A stretch of DNA of 22,023 nucleotides from Elysia marginata (taxonomy: Eukaryota > Mollusca > Gastropoda > Plakobranchidae). The notes under the pieces are model-generated. The model did no database searches. It saw nothing but the letters and a program-made list of their open reading frames with translations, and was not told the origin of the DNA. The translations under genes and the position numbers were made by a program. Shown here in pieces: positions 19,101-22,023 of this stretch. Numbering within the stretch: the first letter of the stretch is position 1; each line of letters opens with the position of its first letter. The stretch covers positions 62,358-84,380 of the forward strand of contig BMAT01010082.1 in assembly GCA_019649035.1 (NCBI GenBank), written 5' to 3'.

Positions 19101-21310
19101 TCTTTCTGCGTTAATCAATTATCTTCTGTTTCCCCTTACTTTCATAATGCAGGAAGTTCAAAGGGTATATTGTGAAGACCATTTGCTGAGATCCCAACCA
19201 CATATTAGTCTGCTTTATTGGTGATTTCTGAAATCTTTGTGCTATATTTGTGATGCTGTGTGACTGTCCAAACTGTTTCAATTAAATTTAGGAAACTTTG
19301 TTTGGCCTTTTTAGTTTGTCAATACTGTCTATACTTTTCTTTAGTTTGTGTTCTTTACAACTTTGGAGGTTTCAGTGTTAATAACTTTTGAGGTTGTGGT
19401 TGTATTTAAACTTGTGCACTAACTTTAGCTTGCTCATCAATGGAAGCGTCTTTTACGTGACCCATTTCTCTCCTGCCAGGGCAACTATATGAGTGACCGC
19501 CAGCTTGAGCTTGTCCAAGACAAGTTACTGGACCTGTTGGCTGCCCTCAAGCCTAACTGTGTGGCTCTCGTGGACGCATTTGACTTCCCAGACCAGGTGT
19601 TGGGCAGCGCCCTTGGTCGCTGGGATGGTAACGTCTACGAAGCAATCATGGAAGCGGCTAAGAAGTCTCCCCTCAATAAGACCCAGGTTGGAGCACTCTT
19701 CTCTTGTACTTTGTCTTGTTGCTACCATAATGGTCCACCTCAAAATCTGTAGTTTCATAAAAACCCCAAACTATATCAAATGTTAGCTTTCTTGCCTATT
19801 ATTAAGGAAGTTTTAAAAGACTATTAATAATTAAGTTTTAGCCCAAGCGATTTTCACAATTTTTTGTAGGAACAATGAGAGAATTAACAAAGATAATTAT
19901 GGGTGGTCAGTGATATTTCGGTCTGGCCCTGGGGTAGATTATTATATTAGCAATGGTGCTCTAAAAAAAACAGTGGTTAGGGTAGAATTCGTTAACAGCA
20001 TAAAAAGTTAACTTTGAGGTTTTCTAAAAGACTCAAAGTTAACTGAAAGATAATAAAAAATGCTACTGCTTCAATTAGACCCAAACTGTGTAATGAATGG
20101 TTGTTTTTTTTACTGACCACATGGCCCATTGGTGAAAACTGCTTTCAAAAGAGCCAGTAAGGTCCTAAAATTTACTGAGTTCTATTTACCAATCATTGTG
20201 CGCCATTTGGTGGCTATGGGAGTAAACTTTTTTCATAAACTTGAAGTGAAACAACATACTTGTTGTGATGTTTTAAAAAAAATGAAATTTAACCTTGAAG
20301 TAGCAGAGAAAATTCTAGTGGTATAGTTTTATCCCTCTAGCGTATAAAATTCATTTTGTTGGCTACAAATCTCAGAGGTATATTTTCCGCCACTCTGCAC
20401 TGTTCAAACTAAAAGCTGTATCTGCTGTGTAAACTAAATAAGAGATGCTGCATTTCGTTTGCCAATGGCAGCACTTGTACAGCTTTGATATAGATAAATA
20501 TGAAAATCAGCTATGTAGCCTTTATTGTTGTCCATGATTAGAACAAGGAAAGAACCAAAAATAACGTATAAGTAAAGGTAAGTATTAGGCTAAGCAATTT
20601 ATATTGCAGATGTCAGGAATCCATGAGTAAAAACTCTCACACTGTTTTAAGTACAAAGTTTTAAATGTAACAGCAACTTGTTTATATAATTATAAAGTAT
20701 TGTTATTATTTAACTTTTATAAACTAGTAAGCTTGATTTCTTTTTAAATTGAAAAAAAAAATGCTTTTTTTACACTTTCATATAATTTTGTATTGTTTTC
20801 AGATGTTTGCATAAATATTGATTGAATAAACATTTTGAATGTCTCATGTCCAGGGTGAATGAATTGGAAGTATAATTTTTTTTTTTTTTTCCCTCATTTT
20901 CTCTATAATCTAAATCAAGGAAAGGTTCAATATCATTTTACAAATTTTTGATAAATTTATGAAATTTTGGTGTAAGCAAAATAATGTGTTGTTTGAAATA
21001 GCAATACTTTTGGTGGTGAAATGCACTCAGACATCCAGGACATGAGACAAATTACATGTCGATGGCCGGCACATCAAACCTCTGATGTGGCTGTAGGCAA
21101 AATAGCCACATCAGAGGTTTGATGTGCCGGCCATGGATGTAGTTGTTGACTTTTTCTTTCTTCCTTTTTTTTTTTTGCATTTCTTTATTTCTCTAATGAG
21201 TTTCATTTGTTTTGTTGTTTTTTTTCCATGGCCTATCACAGGTTCATCCTGCATTCTTCAAGTATCAGAAGCCATTCATGGACTGGATGAAAACTCAATC
21301 AAAGCTTTAA
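991..21310 (+). CDS. ACOX1: Peroxisomal acyl-CoA oxidase 1, multi-exon gene, 5' end outside window
   Basis: This FAD enzyme catalyses the first step of peroxisomal beta-oxidation: acyl-CoA plus O2 gives trans-2-enoyl-CoA and H2O2. It acts as a dimer in the peroxisomal matrix. Joining one exon 3 with exons 4-14 gives 1714 coding bases and 570 residues without an internal stop. All junctions are GT-AG and the phases match throughout. Domain order is: end of the N-terminal helical domain (exon 3), middle beta domain (exons 4-6), helical FAD/catalytic domain (exons 7-9), and ACOX C-terminal domain (exons 10-14). Residue 331 is the catalytic Glu of YEGEN, residue 88 the Gly of WPGG, and residue 49 the Thr of AQTE; these equal Glu421, Gly178 and Thr139 of mammalian ACOX1 with a constant offset of 90. 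The C-terminus is SKL (PTS1). ACOX2 and ACOX3 are less likely given the gapless numbering and the exon 3 duplication. About 90 N-terminal residues are missing. Confidence 0.96.
1197..1328. repeat. Imperfect tandem repeat downstream of exon 3A
   Basis: Two diverged copies of about 57-75 bp: each has agtcctt, then a gcac--gtgt-ct-tTCACC block, tatttcc, gggctc and tgggt-tta. A similar gagcacctgtgttct stretch occurs at about 3920, downstream of exon 3B. Confidence 0.55.
1329..2289. other. Intron between exons 3A and 3B, first part
   Basis: AT-rich. Several short open frames on both strands but none resembles a known protein. Nothing else recognised. Confidence 0.6.
2338..2416. repeat. Duplicated intron block, copy 1
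   Basis: Matches 3790-3876: both contain tttgtgtgga, then ctttg-ttggct, atttccaa, and an identical 20-base end that includes ttcctatacaggcaca. It lies after exon 3A as the partner lies after exon 3B, a trace of the exon duplication. Confidence 0.65.
2829..3036 (-). mobile_element. tRNA-derived SINE-like element
   Basis: On the minus strand, reading from about 3036, there is a pol III A-box-like tagcgcaatcagtaggg and, about 35 bp on, a B-box-like ggtttcgatcc. A body of about 130 bp follows, ending in an A run (T run at 2829-2836 on +). GC is higher than in the surroundings. A fragment of the same body recurs at 17008-17068. The boundaries are approximate and I saw no clear target duplication. 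Family not identified. Confidence 0.7.
3037..3423. other. Intron upstream of exon 3B
   Basis: AT-rich. The last 60-100 bp share short blocks with the region before exon 3A, including ctcaac and the acttgccatttcag acceptor. Confidence 0.5.
3424..3584 (+). CDS. ACOX1: ACOX1 alternative exon 3B
   Basis: Second version of exon 3, again 161 bp with identical phases. The acceptor is the same acttgccatttcag as in version A, and the donor is g|gtaaga. It encodes PFLPYSSDP at the start, LAQNYAVV before the FAD loop, and the same [11 protein letters not shown] at the end. It is closest to A (39/54) and shares [12 protein letters not shown] with it, which points to a more recent A/B duplication. It matches C at 34/54. 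It lies 2272 bp downstream of A. Confidence 0.93.
3790..3876. repeat. Duplicated intron block, copy 2
   Basis: Partner of 2338-2416. It begins about 205 bp after exon 3B, whereas copy 1 begins about 1190 bp after exon 3A, so the A-side intron has probably gained sequence. Confidence 0.65.
3877..5326. other. Intron between exons 3B and 3C
   Basis: AT-rich with a C13 run at about 4502-4514 and a (TTG)n tract at 5301-5318 that forms part of the exon 3C acceptor. Open frames present show no recognisable protein. Confidence 0.6.
5327..5487 (+). CDS. ACOX1: ACOX1 alternative exon 3C
   Basis: Third version of exon 3, 161 bp with the same phases and a g|gtaagc donor. Its acceptor tract is an unusual (TTG)n run ending ctgtttcag. 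It encodes [13 protein letters not shown] at the start and [11 protein letters not shown] at the end. It is the most divergent version: 34/54 to both A and B, with changes at SMFAYTLMR and LAFSFTAV where A and B agree closely. The intact frame and splice sites suggest that it is used. Confidence 0.93.
6996..7139. repeat. 72-bp tandem duplication
   Basis: Units 6996-7067 and 7068-7139, each starting agaagtgcag and ending tttgcttat, differ at only a few positions. Confidence 0.9.
7741..7825. repeat. Pyrimidine-rich low-complexity tract
   Basis: C/T-rich run with ccctccccttctc and (CTAT)/(CT) stretches. Low complexity. Confidence 0.7.
9405..9556. repeat. 153-bp direct repeat, copy 1 (upstream of exon 4)
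   Basis: Begins ttttaaataattgagtattg and ends tttttactgtcagtaa. It matches 10052-10204 with scattered substitutions, roughly 85-90% identical by eye. Confidence 0.92.
9688..9795 (+). CDS. ACOX1: ACOX1 exon 4
   Basis: 108 bp encoding residues 54-90. It begins with the rest of the split Gly codon after GH, giving [14 protein letters not shown], and ends KFWPGG with a split Leu codon. LRGLETTA and the WPGG turn are hallmarks of acyl-CoA oxidases. The second Gly of the mammalian pair, Gly178, is kept here as residue 88. Acceptor is cctccag|g and donor gat|gtaag. Mammals have WW where this has FW. A 153-bp intron repeat flanks the exon on both sides. Confidence 0.95.
9857..9892 (+). other. Candidate 36-nt cassette microexon in intron 4
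   Basis: Acceptor-like gctttcag|g and a near-consensus donor ctg|gtgagt bound 36 nt. Inserted after exon 4 it stays in frame and replaces one Leu with about 13 residues ([13 protein letters not shown]). It is about 50% GC in an AT-rich intron. The gap from exon 4 is only 61 bp, and the site sits next to the conserved WPGG-LGKT turn, so it may not be used. Confidence 0.25.
10052..10204. repeat. 153-bp direct repeat, copy 2 (upstream of exon 5)
   Basis: Second copy of 9405-9556, in the same orientation. The copy ends 28 bp before exon 5, so its tail runs into the acceptor region of intron 4. Confidence 0.92.
10233..10352 (+). CDS. ACOX1: ACOX1 exon 5
   Basis: 120 bp encoding residues 90-130 in the middle beta domain. 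It starts [12 protein letters not shown], contains [11 protein letters not shown], and ends QPLPG with a split Gly codon. LGKT-NH and FIVPIR are conserved across the family and lie near the flavin and acyl-CoA. Acceptor is a strong T-run ending cag|tggg, and donor is cag|gtaaat. Exon GC content is clearly above that of the flanking introns. Confidence 0.95.
10686..10748 (+). other. Candidate 63-nt cassette exon in intron 5
   Basis: A strong acceptor (gttttttctgttag) and donor gaag|gtaatt bound 63 nt with the same phase on both sides. Inclusion would add 21 residues, beginning [10 protein letters not shown], between PLP and GVTVGD with no stop. The insertion is absent from known ACOX1 proteins, so if real it would be a minor or lineage-specific form. 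Confidence 0.3.
10873..10988 (+). CDS. ACOX1: ACOX1 exon 6
   Basis: 116 bp encoding residues 130-168: [13 protein letters not shown], then [19 protein letters not shown] and MRYSQ. The [10 protein letters not shown] and VPRENMLM motifs are diagnostic of acyl-CoA oxidases at the end of the middle domain. The exon ends at a codon boundary. Donor is cag|gtgagg. A LINE fragment begins only about 35 bp beyond this donor. Confidence 0.95.
11024..11908 (+). mobile_element. 5'-truncated CR1/L2-type LINE, reverse transcriptase C-terminus
   Basis: An open frame from 11024 to 11668 shows [48 protein letters not shown] and [11 protein letters not shown], the conserved C-terminal end of non-LTR reverse transcriptase ORF2. 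A 3' tail follows with gtaaagagcttcgag and gaggcgctag, then an (ATT)n tail at about 11890-11908. The endonuclease and RT core are missing, so it cannot move by itself. The frame is intact, so the insertion is probably fairly young. It lies in intron 6 in the same direction as the gene. Confidence 0.9.
11909..13022. other. Rest of intron 6
   Basis: AT-rich sequence without recognisable coding or RNA features. Confidence 0.6.
13023..13192 (+). CDS. ACOX1: ACOX1 exon 7
   Basis: 170 bp encoding residues 169-225. It starts [10 protein letters not shown], then [35 protein letters not shown], ending IAPK with a split Lys codon. YG-M and the [11 protein letters not shown] motif mark the start of the C-terminal helical FAD-binding domain. 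Acceptor is ctcctcag|g and donor aa|gtaagt, a near-perfect consensus. Confidence 0.95.
13193..14502. other. Intron 7
   Basis: 1310 bp, AT-rich. No element recognised; open frames at 13532-13757 look like chance. Confidence 0.6.
14503..14665 (+). CDS. ACOX1: ACOX1 exon 8
   Basis: 163 bp encoding residues 225-279. It contains [15 protein letters not shown], then [17 protein letters not shown] and [18 protein letters not shown] is a family signature; the aromatic and Gln residues pack near the flavin of the partner subunit. It ends at a codon boundary with donor gtg|gtgagc. Acceptor is tttcccgcag|g. Confidence 0.95.
14666..15883. other. Intron 8
   Basis: 1218 bp, AT-rich with several T runs. 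It includes a 12-bp palindrome tacctgcaggta at 15073-15084 that is also an acceptor/donor pair (see findings). Confidence 0.6.
15884..16074 (+). CDS. ACOX1: ACOX1 exon 9, catalytic exon
   Basis: 191 bp encoding residues 280-343. It runs [37 protein letters not shown], then [17 protein letters not shown]. The first Glu of YEGEN (residue 331) matches the catalytic base Glu421 that abstracts the alpha proton of the acyl-CoA. CRM-CGGHGY is the strongest family motif. It ends inside an Arg codon, donor ag|gtgaaa. Confidence 0.96.
16075..16519. other. Intron 9
   Basis: 445 bp. Nothing recognised. Confidence 0.6.
16520..16675 (+). CDS. ACOX1: ACOX1 exon 10
   Basis: 156 bp encoding residues 343-395. 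It starts [15 protein letters not shown] and continues [13 protein letters not shown], ending FEFRAAT with a split Thr codon. RFL-K after the LQTA of exon 9 and FRAA match the linker from the catalytic domain to the ACOX C-terminal domain. This is the least conserved part of the protein. Acceptor is gtccag|g, donor gac|gtgagt. A large inverted repeat begins 80 bp past the donor. Confidence 0.93.
16756..16866. repeat. Inverted repeat with 30-bp perfect arms in intron 10
   Basis: Arms 16756-16785 and 16837-16866 are exact reverse complements (left arm starts gcacgtaacaggggg). Pairing continues about 11 bp inward with two mismatches, leaving a loop of about 30 nt. The RNA would form a long hairpin. 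Confidence 0.95.
17008..17068 (-). mobile_element. Decayed second SINE fragment
   Basis: ggtaggcact aggaagcaaataaaatttt and the following bases align with the body at 2928-2985, including ggcac--ggaagcaaataa-attttg. Orientation is the same. No A or B box survives. Confidence 0.6.
17559..17664 (+). CDS. ACOX1: ACOX1 exon 11
   Basis: 106 bp encoding residues 395-430, in the ACOX C-terminal domain: [20 protein letters not shown], then [15 protein letters not shown]. The AWN--S--LV-A pattern matches vertebrate ACOX1. Acceptor is ctaccag|a. The donor ctg|gtactg is weak, but it is the only one that keeps frame with exon 12; reading through gives a stop within 8 codons. Confidence 0.9.
17665..18595. 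other. Intron 11
   Basis: 931 bp, AT-rich, with an AT-repeat stretch near 18255-18330 and a T run before the exon 12 acceptor. Nothing else recognised. Confidence 0.6.
18596..18742 (+). CDS. ACOX1: ACOX1 exon 12
   Basis: 147 bp, both ends at codon boundaries, encoding residues 431-479. It starts [15 protein letters not shown] and includes [25 protein letters not shown] is conserved in the helical C-terminal domain. Acceptor lies in a C/T tract ending ctccag|g; donor is aag|gtaaga. A (CT)n tract follows the donor directly. Being symmetric, this exon could be skipped without a frameshift. Confidence 0.94.
18755..18822. repeat. (CT)n tract after exon 12
   Basis: C/T-rich run of ctctct and tttctttc motifs starting about 12 bp after the exon 12 donor. 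Confidence 0.8.
19016..19105. repeat. Second (CT)n tract in intron 12
   Basis: Another C/T microsatellite with a run of nine ct units near 19050-19068. Confidence 0.8.
19480..19686 (+). CDS. ACOX1: ACOX1 exon 13
   Basis: 207 bp, both ends at codon boundaries, encoding residues 480-548. It includes [16 protein letters not shown], then [40 protein letters not shown] and [11 protein letters not shown] and LG--DGNVYE are C-terminal hallmarks of acyl-CoA oxidases. Acceptor is ctgccag|g, donor cag|gttgga, which is not an ideal consensus. Confidence 0.95.
19687..21061. other. Intron 13, most of it
   Basis: AT-rich. It contains a small hairpin with 13-bp arms (20006-20018 and 20032-20044, agttaactttgag). 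The open frame at 20129-20326 matches nothing I recognise. Confidence 0.6.
21062..21134. repeat. Perfect inverted repeat, 31-bp arms, in intron 13
   Basis: Arms 21062-21092 and 21104-21134 are exact reverse complements (left arm starts atggccggcacatc), with an 11-nt loop gtaggcaaaat. It ends 107 bp before exon 14. Confidence 0.96.
21242..21310 (+). CDS. ACOX1: ACOX1 exon 14, with PTS1 and stop
   Basis: Final coding exon, 22 residues plus TAA. It starts [12 protein letters not shown] and ends MKTQSKL. SKL is the canonical peroxisomal targeting signal read by PEX5, so the product is a peroxisomal matrix protein. Val-His after the exon 13 end (NKTQ) parallels the VHESY of vertebrates. Acceptor is ctatcacag|g after a T-rich tract. 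Confidence 0.95.
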   Translation, partial: VHPAFFKYQKPFMDWMKTQSKL

Positions 21311-21514
21311 AAGTTAGACCTCTATTAAACATGAGACAATCATCTGTGCAAGTTTATTGCCTTTGCAGTTATATGGTGCTGTGGTCATCTAATATTGGGG
21401 TCAAGGAAATTTTAGACTTGTTGAGTATATATTTGTTGTCACTGGCAAAGAAAGGAAAGGATTACTAAATCTTTGCTATGAATTTGTTGTTTTTATATAT
21501 TTTTGTTTTGTTTT

Positions 21515-21520
21515 ATTAAA
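21515..21520 (+). promoter_or_regulatory. Candidate proximal poly(A) signal ATTAAA
   Basis: ATTAAA about 205 bp after the stop codon, followed by an A run. The variant hexamer makes this a weaker, possibly alternative site. Confidence 0.35.
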
Positions 21521-21733
21521 AAACTTTTGCCACAGTTTTTCCTGGTCTTTCAGATAAGCCTTAATGTGCATGTCTTGTAAATTATAATTTTGTAAGATCA
21601 AGCTGTTAACATAATCTTAAAAAATTTTTGCTCACTTAAATATGTTTTATATTGGCAGTTTGTAATATTATACTAACCAGAATTTTAAATATAATATATA
21701 GACCTATCTATATGTATATGATACATGTCAAGA

Positions 21734-21739
21734 AATAAA
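21734..21739 (+). promoter_or_regulatory. Candidate main poly(A) signal AATAAA
   Basis: Canonical AATAAA about 425 bp after the stop, with T/G-rich sequence about 25-45 bp downstream, as expected for a cleavage region. Confidence 0.6.
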
Positions 21740-21760
21740 TCTATTTGGGCATTTTGGCAT

Positions 21761-22023
21761 GTCATTGTGAAATTTTATGTAATGTTGAATAGTTGCAATT
21801 TTATTGGCTTGGTATCTCATAGTTCTAATGCCATGAGTCTTAGAAGCATTTGCTTGCCTCTCTGTAAACAAAATTGCCTATTCGAATTTTTTTATTGACC
21901 TTTGTTAAAGCTATTGTCCTAGCTCTGAGTAGTACAGGGTACCATTTTTTTCTCTCTGTGATGCTCTATACAGTCCAAATGATTGAAATATTATAAAGGT
22001 ATGGAATTAGCAGTGGAGAGAAG
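21761..22023. other. Sequence after the inferred 3' end
   Basis: AT-rich, no gene seen on either strand. Confidence 0.5.

Larger units (their letters stand above)
21311..21760 (+). other. ACOX1: ACOX1 3' UTR (inferred end)
   Basis: AT-rich stretch after the stop. The end is inferred from an AATAAA at 21734 and the GT-rich bases beyond 21760. No other coding potential is visible. Confidence 0.6.

Noticed and set aside
19493..19786. Alternative frames over exon 13 on both strands
   Set aside because: Shadows of exon 13, which encodes conserved VALVDAFDF in another frame.
21062..21134. Pre-miRNA
   Set aside because: The 31-bp stem is perfectly paired, without the mismatches and bulges usual in animal pre-miRNAs, so I call it an inverted repeat only.

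Overview
This window is a piece of an animal nuclear genome: AT-rich introns, GT-AG splice sites, a 5'-truncated LINE, a tRNA-type SINE and simple repeats. It holds one recognisable gene on the + strand, most of a peroxisomal acyl-CoA oxidase of the ACOX1 type. The style (introns of 0.4-4 kb, CR1/L2-like LINE, tRNA SINE, (ATT)n tail) suggests an invertebrate, perhaps a mollusc. That taxon is a guess; the gene identity is not.

Layout. 1-700: poly-A start and a 56/65-bp minisatellite broken by a 4-base N gap. 991-5487: three tandem versions of exon 3 (A, B, C), each exactly 161 bp with the same phases. 5488-9687: a long intron. 9688-21310: exons 4 to 14 in order, ending with the peroxisomal signal SKL and a stop. 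21311 to about 21760: 3' UTR with two poly(A) signals. The promoter, start codon and exons 1-2 lie upstream of the window.

Using one exon 3, the window encodes 570 residues in a single continuous frame (numbered 1-570 below). Adding 90 converts to mammalian ACOX1 numbering: the catalytic Glu421 is residue 331, Gly178 is residue 88 and Thr139 is residue 49. The inferred full length is about 660, as in mammals.

The most interesting feature is the triplicated exon 3. Mammalian ACOX1 is known to choose between two exon 3 versions that alter chain-length preference. Here there are three. Because 161 is not a multiple of three, only transcripts with exactly one copy stay in frame; skipping all copies or joining any two gives an early stop that I could locate. 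The variable residues fall in the first 43 positions, while the last 11 (the FAD-contacting [11 protein letters not shown]) are identical. The locus looks like a device for making three oxidases with different acyl pockets from one gene.

Other notable items are two in-frame candidate cassette exons (36 and 63 nt), a 153-bp direct repeat flanking exon 4, two near-perfect inverted repeats in introns 10 and 13, a LINE insertion about 35 bp from a splice donor, and a SINE with a second decayed copy.
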